NCBI GenBank assembly: GCA_021561035.1
Contig: CP067346.1
Coordinates: 1,147,001-1,211,000, forward strand
Source of the DNA: Clostridioides sp. ES-S-0054-01
Lineage (GTDB): Bacteria > Bacillota > Clostridia > Peptostreptococcales > Peptostreptococcaceae
DNA: 64,000 bases
Reading direction: 5' to 3'
A program made the translations under genes and the position numbers. Under the pieces are notes generated by a model that did not search any database, was not told the origin of the DNA, and saw only the letters and a list, made by a program, of their open reading frames with translations. The first letter of the stretch is position 1. Each line of letters opens with the position of its first letter. This document shows, in pieces, positions 55,927 to 64,000 of the stretch.

Positions 55927-56365
55927 CTTTGAAAAAAGAAGGAATGTGACTGTAATAGAATTAATTGTATCTATCAGTATAATACTATTGATAGCTACAT
56001 TATCTTTTCCAAAAGATAATCTTGAAAATCATAAAATAAATTTATTTGCACGTCAACTTTGTTCAGATATAAGGTATGTTAGGCGGATTAATATGTTTAG
56101 CAATTACAATACATATATATACTATATAAATCAAGATAAACATGAAGGTTATGTATTGAGAAAAGATGGCAAAAATATTAAATCAATGATACTACCTAAA
56201 AATGTAAAAATAGCTAGAAGTATTGAAATAATAAAGTTTAAATCTGATGGCTCACCTCAAAAAGCATCTACAATAGAAATATATAATAATAGATTAAGAA
56301 AAACTATAACAATAACACCTGTAAGTGGAAGAGTACTTCTGAAAGAGGGAAAATATGAAACGTAA
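55901..56365 (+). CDS. Prepilin-like protein 3 (GspH/FimT-like)
   Basis: 154-aa protein with VTVIELIVSISIILLIATLSFP, a pilin stalk with Glu at +5, and a GspH-like small domain (NLFARQLCSDIRYVRRINMFSNYNTYIYY). The residue before the stalk is Asn, not Gly, so normal prepilin peptidase cleavage may fail. The start (GTG 55901) lies inside the previous gene; a start at the internal GTG or a frameshift in the A-run near 55932 could also explain the odd leader. Confidence 0.7.
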   Translation: MYISIGVYNFEKRRNVTVIELIVSISIILLIATLSFPKDNLENHKINLFARQLCSDIRYVRRINMFSNYNTYIYYINQDKHEGYVLRKDGKNIKSMILPKNVKIARSIEIIKFKSDGSPQKASTIEIYNNRLRKTITITPVSGRVLLKEGKYET

Positions 56366-56885
56366 ATATGGATACTTACTTTTAGAAAGTGTAATATCAT
56401 TAACTTCAATTGTAATACTGATAATAGTTCTATATTCTGTATTTGTATTTACAATAAACTTAAAACTAAGAATAGAAGATAAGATAGAACTACAACAACA
56501 AAGTCTTGAAATCATAAAATCTATGGAAGGAATTATTAGTAATTCTATGGGAATAATAAATGTATCTAATGATGAAGAAGCATTTAAAAAGACTACATCT
56601 ATAAAATGTAGATATGTAGATGAAAATATAACTAATAATGAAGAAAATATAACTAATAAAGAAATTATATTAAATGAAAGACGAAATAAGTTATTTGTGA
56701 ATTCTTTAAATGGTGAAAATAGTCAAGCTGGTGGTTATGAAATTGGAGATTATGTAGATGAAATGTATGTATCAATTACTAATGATGGTCAATATGTTAA
56801 TATTAAATTGAAATTATCAAAACGTAGTCAAAACTATGAAACCAAGTTTAAAATAAAAATATGGAATTTTAGTAAAAGTATATAA
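56355..56885 (+). CDS. Prepilin-like protein 4 (PilW/GspJ-like)
   Basis: 176-aa protein with leader MKRKYG and stalk YLLLESVISLTSIVILIIVLY, Glu at +5. The soluble domain is of PilW/GspJ size. A 7-residue in-frame duplication (ENITNNE/ENITNKE) is encoded by 56622-56663. It overlaps gene 3 by 11 nt and ends the cluster. Confidence 0.78.
   Translation: MKRKYGYLLLESVISLTSIVILIIVLYSVFVFTINLKLRIEDKIELQQQSLEIIKSMEGIISNSMGIINVSNDEEAFKKTTSIKCRYVDENITNNEENITNKEIILNERRNKLFVNSLNGENSQAGGYEIGDYVDEMYVSITNDGQYVNIKLKLSKRSQNYETKFKIKIWNFSKSI
56622..56659 (+). repeat. 17-bp direct repeat with 21-nt period
   Basis: GAAAATATAACTAATAA occurs at 56622-56638 and 56643-56659, in frame inside the fourth pseudopilin gene. 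It looks like a recent slippage duplication of seven codons. Confidence 0.8.
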
Positions 56886-57101
56886 AAATACATAAGTTTA
56901 AGAGCAAGAAATAACATCAATAAGTCATATAATATATAATTATTGAGAACTATATAACTAAATAATATCAATATATAAAATGTATAGATTAAGATTGTAG
57001 AGGAGAATAATAAAAATAATAGAATAAGTAATTTGCCAAATACTTGTTTATATTGTATAACTTATGATATTATGATAATAGTAAAAATTTGTAATCCTGA
57101 C

Positions 57102-57129
57102 TTGACAGAATTCAAGTAAGAGATATAAT
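57102..57129 (+). promoter_or_regulatory. SigA promoter of efp
   Basis: TTGACA (57102-57107), 16 nt, TATAAT (57124-57129): both hexamers are perfect. The start would be near 57136, with a leader of about 60 nt. Bases 56886-57100 hold no other feature that I can support. Confidence 0.88.
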
Positions 57130-57197
57130 TTTAAAGGCATAGTAATGTAAAATTTACTAAAAAATAAGAAATTTATTTTAATATGGAGGAACAAGAA

Positions 57198-57755
57198 ATG
57201 GTATCAGCAGGTGATTTTAGAAAAGGTGTTACATTTGAAAAAGATGGACAACCATGTTTAGTAGTTGATTTTCAACACGTTAAGCCAGGTAAAGGAGCTG
57301 CTTTCGTTAGAACTAAATACAGAAACTTAAAAACAGGAGCTATAAGAGAAGAAAGTTTCAATCCAAGTGAAAAATTCCCTAAGGCTGTTATAGATACAAG
57401 ACAAATGCAATATCTATACAATGATGGTGAGTTATATTATTTTATGGATCAAGAAAATTTTGAACAAATACCATTAAACTATGAGCAAGTTGAAGATGCA
57501 ATTAAGTTCTTAAAAGAAAATGAAGTTGCTACAATAAGATTTTACCAAGGACAACCATTCCAAGTGGAAGCTCCAAACTTTGCAGAGCTAGAAGTTACAG
57601 ATACAGAGCCAGGTATAAAAGGTGATACGGCAAGTAATGTAACTAAAGCAGCTACAGTTGAAACTGGAGCAGTTGTTCAAGTTCCATTATTTATAAATAC
57701 TGGAGATAAAGTAAAGATAGATACTAGAACAGGTGAATATTTATCAAGAGTATAA
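57198..57755 (+). CDS. efp: Elongation factor P
   Basis: Relieves ribosome stalling at proline runs. The 185-aa protein has the N-terminal [17 protein letters not shown], Lys32 at the tip loop ([10 protein letters not shown]), and a C-terminal [20 protein letters not shown] 57198 is chosen because GGAGGAA is 8 nt before it; ATG 57183 is inside the SD region. It has its own SigA promoter and terminator. Confidence 0.97.
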   Translation: MVSAGDFRKGVTFEKDGQPCLVVDFQHVKPGKGAAFVRTKYRNLKTGAIREESFNPSEKFPKAVIDTRQMQYLYNDGELYYFMDQENFEQIPLNYEQVEDAIKFLKENEVATIRFYQGQPFQVEAPNFAELEVTDTEPGIKGDTASNVTKAATVETGAVVQVPLFINTGDKVKIDTRTGEYLSRV

Positions 57756-57769
57756 AAATTTATGTATAT

Positions 57770-57811
57770 AAAAGCTTATATATCTTAATAATATAAGATA
57801 TATGAGCTTTT
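57770..57811 (+). terminator. Terminator after efp
   Basis: An 18-bp stem with one G-U pair (57770-57787 with 57794-57811), a 6-nt loop and T-rich ending. Confidence 0.8.
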
Positions 57812-57846
57812 AGTTTATATATAAAAAAGAAAGCGAGGGGTGTTAC

Positions 57847-58296
57847 ATGAAACGTTTATATGAAGAAGTTGCATACTTAAAAGGCCTAGCAGAAGGATTA
57901 GAAATAAGTAATGAAAGTAAAGAAGGGAAAATGATACATAAAATAGTTGATGCATTAGAAGTATTTGCAGATGCTATTGTAACATTGGACGAAGAACAAG
58001 AAGAACTTCAAGATTTTGTTGAATCTATAGATGAAGATTTAGCAGATTTAGAAGAAAATATTGCTGATATGGAAGAAGATATTTATGAAGAAGATGACGA
58101 TGATGAGGACTTCAGCTATATAGAAATGGAATGCCCAAATTGTGGAGAGTTAGTAGAAATAGACGAAGATTTGTTATATGATGATGAGGTAGATGTTGTT
58201 TGTCCTGATTGCAAGGCTGTAATATTATCATCAGAAGATGATTGTGATGATGATTGTACATGTGGTGGTTGTTCAAGTTGTGATGATAGAGAATAA
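57847..58296 (+). CDS. Acidic CD1247-type protein with Cys clusters
   Basis: 149-aa very acidic protein. The N-terminal helix region (MKRLYEEVAYLKGLAEGLEI) is the part conserved in the family named after C. difficile CD1247. A zinc-ribbon follows: CPNCG, then CPDC about 25 residues later. The C-terminus has a second Cys-rich tail (DDCDDDCTCGGCSSCDD) that could bind metal. The function is unknown. It sits between efp and rnc, close to translation and RNA genes. GAGGGG SD precedes the ATG. Confidence 0.88.
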   Translation: MKRLYEEVAYLKGLAEGLEISNESKEGKMIHKIVDALEVFADAIVTLDEEQEELQDFVESIDEDLADLEENIADMEEDIYEEDDDDEDFSYIEMECPNCGELVEIDEDLLYDDEVDVVCPDCKAVILSSEDDCDDDCTCGGCSSCDDRE

Positions 58297-58311
58297 AAAT
58301 TCATAAGAATT

Positions 58312-58365
58312 AAAACTGCCTATGATGCCTATGAGATATTTTGTTTCATAGGTAGTTTTATTTTT
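58312..58365 (+). terminator. Terminator after the CD1247-type gene
   Basis: A 14-bp stem with one G-U pair (58312-58325 with 58346-58359), a 20-nt loop and a run of T interrupted by one A. Confidence 0.75.
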
Positions 58366-58458
58366 ATGAGGAAGATTATTACGGATTTTGGTTTTGCAAT
58401 ACTTGGACAAAAATAGTACACTAGAATTTATAGAATAGGATTTTGGAGGGATGTAAAT

Positions 58459-59175
58459 ATGAAAATAAGTAAAAAATTACTAGATAATATACAAAGATTT
58501 GAAAATGTTATAAATTATAAATTTAAAAATAAAGAATATATATTAGAAGCTCTTACTCATAGCTCATATTCTAATGAAAATAAAAAATATAATTTTAATG
58601 AAAGGTTGGAATTTTTAGGGGATTCGGTTTTAGGCATAGTGATAAGTGATTATTTATTTAATGAAGAAGCTAATCTGCCCGAAGGGGAACTAACTAAACT
58701 TAGAGCAAATATAGTTTGTGAAGATTCGTTAAGTGAAGTAGCTAATGATATAAATTTAGGTGTTCACATGTTATTAGGTAGAGGGGAAGAAGCAACTGGA
58801 GGAAGACATAGAACTTCAATATTAGCAGATGCATTTGAAGCTGTAATAGCAGCTATATATCTTGATGGAGGTTTTGAAAGTGCAAGACAGTTTATACTTC
58901 ATTATATGGAAAATATAATTTATGATTCAAGAAAAGGAAATATATTTAGAGACTACAAAACGCATCTTCAAGAAGTGTTACAAGGGAATGGAGAAAATAA
59001 TATCTGGTACAGGCTTATAGAAGAAAAAGGACCAGATCATAATAAAAGATTTATAATGGAAGTTGGAATTAATGAAGATGTACTGGGTATTGGAGAAGGC
59101 AAGAGTAAAAAAGAAGCTGAACAGTTAGCTGCTAAAGTAGCTTTAAAGAAAAAATTATGGGAAAAAGAAATATAA
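58459..59175 (+). CDS. rnc: Ribonuclease III
   Basis: Double-strand RNA endonuclease for rRNA and mRNA processing. The 238-aa protein has the catalytic signature NERLEFLGDSVLGIV, the second acidic site ADAFEAVIAAIYLDGG, and a C-terminal dsRNA-binding domain (DYKTHLQEVLQ, GEGKSKKEAEQLAAKVAL). GGAGG precedes ATG 58459. Order rnc-radical SAM-smc-ftsY. Confidence 0.96.
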   Translation: MKISKKLLDNIQRFENVINYKFKNKEYILEALTHSSYSNENKKYNFNERLEFLGDSVLGIVISDYLFNEEANLPEGELTKLRANIVCEDSLSEVANDINLGVHMLLGRGEEATGGRHRTSILADAFEAVIAAIYLDGGFESARQFILHYMENIIYDSRKGNIFRDYKTHLQEVLQGNGENNIWYRLIEEKGPDHNKRFIMEVGINEDVLGIGEGKSKKEAEQLAAKVALKKKLWEKEI

Positions 59176-59222
59176 TATGTAAAAATATAAAAAGAAATAT
59201 TTATATTAGAAGGATGTTGTAG

Positions 59223-60293
59223 ATGAAAAAGAGAATTATACCTATATTTGTTCCTCATAAAGGATGTCCCCATGATTGCATATTTTGTAATCAAAAAAAA
59301 ATAACAGGCGTGAGTACTGATGTTACTAGTGAAGATGCAAGAAATATAATTGAAGAATGTTTAGAGACTATAGATAAAGATGCTGATGTAGAAATAGCAT
59401 TTTTTGGTGGTAGCTTTACTGCTATAGATATTGATATACAAAAAAGTTTATTATCAGTTGCTAAAGAATATGTAGAAAAAGGTCTTGTAAAAGATATTAG
59501 AATGTCTACAAGACCAGATTGTATTGATGAAGACATATTAAGTATGTTAAAAGAATATAAGACAAGCATAATTGAACTTGGAGTACAATCTTTAGATGAA
59601 AAAGTACTATTAGATAGTATAAGAGGTCATAAGTCTGAAATTGTGTATAAGAGTTCAAAGATGATAAAAAATAGTGGAATTAAACTTGGCTTACAGATGA
59701 TGATTGGTCTTCCAGCGGATACAGAAGAAAAATGTATATTTACAGCAAAAAAATTTGTAGAGCTAAAACCAGATTGTGTTAGAGTTTATCCAACTTTAGT
59801 AGTAAAAGATACAGGTCTTGAAAAGTTAATGGAACAAAATGAATACAATCCATCTACCCTTGAAGATAGTGTAAACATAGTAAAAAAAGTTCTTGTATTG
59901 TTTTATGTTAATAATATTAATGTAATAAGAGTTGGACTTCAAGCTACTGATGATATACAAATTGGAAAAGCTGTTTTAGCAGGACCATATCATCCTGCAT
60001 TTAGAGAATTGGTAGAAGCTGATATGATAAAAGATTATTTAGAATTTATTATTTTACAAAATAAAAATATAAAACAGATGTTGGTGAAATCTAATAAAAA
60101 GAATATTTCTAAAATTATAGGAAATAAAAAAACAAATGTTAATTATATGGAAAAAAAACTTGGTGTGATTTTAAAAACACAAGAATCGGATTTAGATATA
60201 AATCAATTAGAAATTGTGTTAGATGGGAAAAGTTTAATTAGTGCTAATATGAGAGACATTCATAGAAAATTGTATGACATTTATGACTTTTAG
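59223..60293 (+). CDS. Radical SAM protein, Elp3-like
   Basis: 356-aa radical SAM enzyme. The cluster-binding cysteines are in HKGCPHDCIFCNQKK (CX3CX2C), followed by AFFGGSFTAID, STRPDCID, ELGVQSLDE and GLQMMIGLPAD, the typical TIM-barrel motifs of the oxygen-independent coproporphyrinogen/Elp3-like group. No acetyltransferase domain is present, so it is not full Elp3. A tRNA-related role is possible; the substrate is unknown. Between rnc and smc, as in many clostridia. Confidence 0.88.
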   Translation: MKKRIIPIFVPHKGCPHDCIFCNQKKITGVSTDVTSEDARNIIEECLETIDKDADVEIAFFGGSFTAIDIDIQKSLLSVAKEYVEKGLVKDIRMSTRPDCIDEDILSMLKEYKTSIIELGVQSLDEKVLLDSIRGHKSEIVYKSSKMIKNSGIKLGLQMMIGLPADTEEKCIFTAKKFVELKPDCVRVYPTLVVKDTGLEKLMEQNEYNPSTLEDSVNIVKKVLVLFYVNNINVIRVGLQATDDIQIGKAVLAGPYHPAFRELVEADMIKDYLEFIILQNKNIKQMLVKSNKKNISKIIGNKKTNVNYMEKKLGVILKTQESDLDINQLEIVLDGKSLISANMRDIHRKLYDIYDF

Positions 60294-60320
60294 TTTTAAT
60301 AATGAAGGGAGAGAAACTAT

Positions 60321-63300
60321 TTGTATTTAAAAAGACTAGAGTTAAAGGGATTTAAATCCTTTCCAGTAAAAACAGATATTATTTTTAAAGAAGGAATAAC
60401 AGCAATAGTGGGACCAAATGGAAGTGGAAAAAGTAATATATCTGATGCTGTAAGATGGGTATTAGGAGAACAGAGTATTAAGAGTCTTAGAGGTGATAAA
60501 CTTGAAGATGTAATATTTGCAGGTACAGATACAAAAAAACCTATGAATTATTGTGAGGTGGCCCTTACTATTGATAATTCTGAAAATCAATTAGAATTAG
60601 ATTTTACAGAAGTAACTATAAGAAGAAGAGCTTATAGAAATGGTGAAAGTGAATTTTTTCTAAATAATAAGAGTTGCAGATTAAAAGATATAAAAGAAGT
60701 CTTTTTAGATACTGGTATTGGAAAAGATGGTTATTCAATCATAGAACAAGGAAAAGTAGATGAAATATTAAGTAATAATCCTTTAAGCAGAAGAAAAGTT
60801 TTTGATGAAGCTTGTGGCATATCAAAATATAGATATAAAAAACAGGAAGCAGAAAGAAATCTAAGTAATACAAAGGAAAATTTAGAAAGAATAGATGATG
60901 TATATATAGAAATTGAAAATCAATTAAAGCCTCTTTTTAATCAACAGACAAAAGCAAAAAAGTACTTGGAAATAAGTGAAAAATTAAAGATATTTGAAGT
61001 AAATAGTTTTATAAGAGAAATTGAAGGAATAGAAAAAGAATTAAGCGAAGTTAATGAACATAGCAAGGTAATTGAAAAGGAACTCAATGAAAAAGAAGAA
61101 CAAAAAAGTGTTGTAGAGAAAAAGCAAGAAGATATTAATAAAGAGATAGAGGTATTACAGGATGTAATTGAAAAATCTGTAGATTATATAAACTCAATTA
61201 AAGGGGTTATATCAAAAAAAGAGTCCCAAATAAATTTAATTAAGGAAAGAATAATAAATTTTACGAATGAAATTAATAGAAAAAATATAGAAATAAATGA
61301 TATAAAAGAAAAACTAAATGAAAATAAGCAATACATAAAAGAGTTAGAAATTAATAAGTCATTAGGTAATGAAGAACTATCTACCTTGCAAGAAAATATA
61401 AAAGTATTGGAATCCAGTAAAGACAAACAAAAAGTTAAGTTAGAATCCTTAAATAATGAGATAGAATTATTTAAAGAAAGTATAATAGATATATTAAATA
61501 AAAAACAAGAGTTTAGTAATAAGTTGTCCACTTTAAATGCAAATAAAGAAAATATGAATATCAGAGATGAAAATATAAACTCAGAAATAGCAGAATTAAA
61601 CAGGAGTATTGAAATAAAGTCATCTGAATTAGATAGTATAAATAAAGAGTTTAATATGCAAAGTGAGAATTTAAAGAATGTAAATAATAGACATAAAGAA
61701 TTATCAACTAATTTGCAAGATTCAATTAGTGAATACAATAAACTAGAAGATGAAATACAGAAAAGTAAATATAATCTAAATGGATATAATTCAAAGTTAA
61801 ATGTCTATATAGATATGGAAAATCATTATGAAGGATTTAATAGAGGAGTAAAAGAAGTACTAAAAAATAAAAACTTAAAAGGGGTTCATGGAGCATTAGG
61901 TCAAATTATAAGTGTACCTGAAAAATATGAGAAATCTATAGAAGCAGCTCTTGGTGCTTATATGCAAAATATAATAACTGATGATGAGTTTAGTGCTAAA
62001 TCTGCAATAAACTATTTAAAGCAGAATAATTTAGGTAGAGTAACATTTCTTCCATTAAATATAATTAAATCAAATAAAATAAGTCTAGGAAACTTAAAAG
62101 CGAATACTAAGTTCATAGGAATAGCAAGTGATTTAATTACATTTGATGAAAAGTATAGAAATATACTTGAAAATATACTTGGAAGAACAATACTTATAAA
62201 TAATATAGATGAAGGTATAAAATTTGCAAAAGAAACTGGTCATAGGTTTAAAATAGTAACTTTAGACGGTGAAATCTTAAATCCAGGAGGTTCTTTGACT
62301 GGAGGAAGTCTAAAAACTAATGGGAATATACTATCGAGAAAAAGATACATTAATGAATATACAGAAAAGATAAATAATATCAAGAATGAGATTTCACATT
62401 TAGAATTAAAAAGAGAATCTCTAGACAAAGATGTAAAAAATATAAAAAATGAAATTAACTCACATGAAAGTAAAATAAAAGATTTAGAAAAAAGTATAAT
62501 AATAAAAAGTACCAGTATAAAGAATATTGAATCTGAAATTGAATCGTTAAAAGGTAGTATTACTAAATTAGAAAATGAGAAGAATGATTTAAACTCTAAT
62601 TTAAGTTATACACTCGAAAAAAGCGATGATGTTAGAAAAGATATGGAAGAGTTAAATAATATATACAATCAAAATAAAGAAAAAATTGATGCATTGAATG
62701 ATGAAATAAAAAGATATAATGATTTATATGATAAAGAAAAATCTGAATTTGATGAATTAAACTTAAGCTTAGTGAAGAAAACAGAAGCTTACAATAGTAT
62801 AGTTAGAGATATAAAGAGAATATCTAGTGAAAATTGTGAACTAGAAGAAAAGAATAAACAATTAGAAGAGTCATTGAATTATGAAAGACAAGAAATAGTT
62901 AAACTACAAGATTCTATAGCTACTGAAGAAAAAGAAAAAGAAAATTTAACAAAACAATTAGGAGATAGTAATAGAAATCTTGAAACTAGAAAAATAGCAA
63001 AAGATGATTTGAAAAATAGTTTTGATGAAATTAATAAAGAATTAAAAACTATAGATAGACAACATATAGAACTTAAAGAAAGTTTATTTAAAGTTGGTGG
63101 AAGATTAGAAAGATTAAAAACTAGTCAAGACACATATATAAATAAGTTATTTGAGCAATATGAGATGACTCTAGTACAAGCATTGGAAATTAAAGATGAA
63201 GATTTGGATATAGATAGAAAATTCTTAGAAAGTCTAAAGAGAGAAATAAGAAGTCTTGGAAATATAAATATAGACTCTATAAAGGAATATGAAGAAATAA

Positions 63301-63875
63301 AAGAAAGATACGATTTTTATAGTGAACAAAAACAAGATTTAGAGGAGTCTATGGAAGAGATAGAAAAACTTATACATACATTAGAAGAAAATATGAAGTC
63401 TGAATTTGAGATTAAATTTGAAGAAATAAGCAAAAACTTTAAATATGTGTATAAGAGATTATTTGGTGGAGGTTGTGGAGAATTAACTATTTTAGATAAA
63501 GAAAATTTATTAGAAAGTGATATACTAATAACAGCTCAACCACCAGGTAAAAAAATGAAAAACCTAAACCTATTGTCTGGTGGAGAAAAAGCTTTAACAG
63601 CAATAAGTATATTATTTGCTATATTGATTACAAAACCAACACCATTTTGTATATTAGATGAGATTGAAGCTCCACTTGATGATGCAAATATATTTAGATT
63701 TGGAGAATTTTTGAAGGATTTATCTAAAGAAACGCAGTTTATATCAGTAACTCATAGGAGAGGAACTATGGAAGCTGCTGATTATATCTATGGAGTTACA
63801 ATGCAGGAAAAAGCCATTTCAAAAGTTATTAGTTTAAAATTAAAAGAAGCTCAGGAAATAACAGATATTATATAA
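60321..63875 (+). CDS. smc: Chromosome segregation SMC ATPase
   Basis: Condensin ATPase that extrudes DNA loops and organises the origin region with ScpAB. The 1184-aa protein has Walker A VGPNGSGKSNISDAVRWVLGEQS, two long coiled coils (about 165-505 and 670-1020), the hinge between them (GVHGALGQIISVPEKYE, GRVTFLPLN, GGSLTGGS), and the C-terminal head with LLSGGEKALTAISILF and CILDEIEAPLDDANI. TTG 60321 follows AAGGGAGAG. Confidence 0.97.
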   Translation: MYLKRLELKGFKSFPVKTDIIFKEGITAIVGPNGSGKSNISDAVRWVLGEQSIKSLRGDKLEDVIFAGTDTKKPMNYCEVALTIDNSENQLELDFTEVTIRRRAYRNGESEFFLNNKSCRLKDIKEVFLDTGIGKDGYSIIEQGKVDEILSNNPLSRRKVFDEACGISKYRYKKQEAERNLSNTKENLERIDDVYIEIENQLKPLFNQQTKAKKYLEISEKLKIFEVNSFIREIEGIEKELSEVNEHSKVIEKELNEKEEQKSVVEKKQEDINKEIEVLQDVIEKSVDYINSIKGVISKKESQINLIKERIINFTNEINRKNIEINDIKEKLNENKQYIKELEINKSLGNEELSTLQENIKVLESSKDKQKVKLESLNNEIELFKESIIDILNKKQEFSNKLSTLNANKENMNIRDENINSEIAELNRSIEIKSSELDSINKEFNMQSENLKNVNNRHKELSTNLQDSISEYNKLEDEIQKSKYNLNGYNSKLNVYIDMENHYEGFNRGVKEVLKNKNLKGVHGALGQIISVPEKYEKSIEAALGAYMQNIITDDEFSAKSAINYLKQNNLGRVTFLPLNIIKSNKISLGNLKANTKFIGIASDLITFDEKYRNILENILGRTILINNIDEGIKFAKETGHRFKIVTLDGEILNPGGSLTGGSLKTNGNILSRKRYINEYTEKINNIKNEISHLELKRESLDKDVKNIKNEINSHESKIKDLEKSIIIKSTSIKNIESEIESLKGSITKLENEKNDLNSNLSYTLEKSDDVRKDMEELNNIYNQNKEKIDALNDEIKRYNDLYDKEKSEFDELNLSLVKKTEAYNSIVRDIKRISSENCELEEKNKQLEESLNYERQEIVKLQDSIATEEKEKENLTKQLGDSNRNLETRKIAKDDLKNSFDEINKELKTIDRQHIELKESLFKVGGRLERLKTSQDTYINKLFEQYEMTLVQALEIKDEDLDIDRKFLESLKREIRSLGNINIDSIKEYEEIKERYDFYSEQKQDLEESMEEIEKLIHTLEENMKSEFEIKFEEISKNFKYVYKRLFGGGCGELTILDKENLLESDILITAQPPGKKMKNLNLLSGGEKALTAISILFAILITKPTPFCILDEIEAPLDDANIFRFGEFLKDLSKETQFISVTHRRGTMEAADYIYGVTMQEKAISKVISLKLKEAQEITDII

Positions 63876-63901
63876 CTTAGATTGACATAGGAGGAAAAAC
63901 A

Positions 63902-64000
63902 GTGTTAAAAAAATTATTTGGTTTTGGAAAAGACAAGGAAAAGGAAATCGAAAAAAAAGATGCAGAAGAAGAAGTAGAAGGCAGTACAGATAGTCTAGAA
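63902..64000 (+). CDS. ftsY: Signal recognition particle receptor FtsY (5' part only)
   Basis: GTG 63902 behind AGGAGG opens a frame reading MLKKLFGFGKDKEKEI and then an acidic stretch, like the N-terminal A region of FtsY. The GTPase domain lies outside the window. The call rests on the start pattern and the usual smc-ftsY order. Confidence 0.8.
   Translation, partial: MLKKLFGFGKDKEKEIEKKDAEEEVEGSTDSLE

Noticed and set aside
61184-61738. 184-codon minus-strand frame inside smc
   Set aside because: Low-complexity Ser/Phe/Leu translation caused by the antisense of a Lys/Glu-rich coiled coil.
1-64000. CRISPR array, tRNA or rRNA genes
   Set aside because: No regularly spaced repeats and no tRNA/rRNA-like sequence were recognised by eye.

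Overview
The window is very AT-rich and reads as chromosomal DNA of Clostridioides difficile or a very close relative. The reasons are the FabK-type fatty acid cluster, the spoIIIA to spo0A sporulation block, a sigK without a pro-sequence, the CD1247-type acidic zinc-ribbon protein, and frequent TTG/GTG starts behind strong Shine-Dalgarno (SD) sites. Almost all genes are on the + strand. The exceptions are two acetyltransferases near 35 kb and sigK near 54 kb.

Layout. 1-5.3 kb: fabH (5' end outside the window)-fabK-fabD-fabG-acpP-fabF, a type II fatty acid elongation operon. 5.4-11.9 kb: a membrane TPR-GGDEF diguanylate cyclase, a sigma-54 activator, and a three-gene operon (TSCPD protein, PuuD-like hydrolase, APC permease) behind a near-consensus -24/-12 promoter. 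12.1-14.8 kb: a GNAT enzyme and class III fructose-bisphosphatase. 14.8-19.2 kb: a decayed accessory island with a TnpB/IS256-like chimera, a broken agrB, a small Cys-containing peptide in the agrD position, a large intact FtsX-type permease, the tail of an ABC exporter ATPase, and a roughly 275-bp element with inverted ends. 19.3-24.7 kb: the complete spoIIIAA-AH operon with a SigE-like promoter and GGACAAG boxes. 24.8-34.1 kb: yqhY, nusB, a TsaD paralogue, xseAB, ispA, a YuiD-like protein, dxs, tlyA and recN. 34.1-37.7 kb: an 86-codon remnant, two minus-strand GNATs, spoIVB and spo0A. 38-43.2 kb: a steA/steB/glycosyltransferase/DUF3866/Nudix cluster. 43.3-48.5 kb: spoIIM, a xerD-like gene with a degenerate active site, and the nucleoside phosphorolysis genes deoB, punA and pdp. 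48.6-53.6 kb: mltG, an O-methyltransferase, a U32 family tRNA-modification protein and a class B PBP. 53.6-54.3 kb: sigK, uninterrupted. 54.8-56.9 kb: four pseudopilin-like genes. 57.1-64 kb: efp, the CD1247-type gene, rnc, a radical SAM gene, smc and the 5' end of ftsY.

The dominant theme is endospore formation: entry (spo0A), the mother-cell channel and engulfment (spoIIIA, spoIIM), signalling (spoIVB) and late transcription (sigK), set among housekeeping genes. Three things stand out. sigK has no skin element, unlike reference strain 630. The syntenic xerD has lost catalytic residues. The island between fbp and spoIIIAA looks like a dying peptide-signalling or peptide-export locus with one unexplained small peptide gene and one intact permease. 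Several genes (spoIIM, the PBP, one GNAT) have perfect stem-loops placed on or next to their SD, which suggests control of translation or DNA-level operators.
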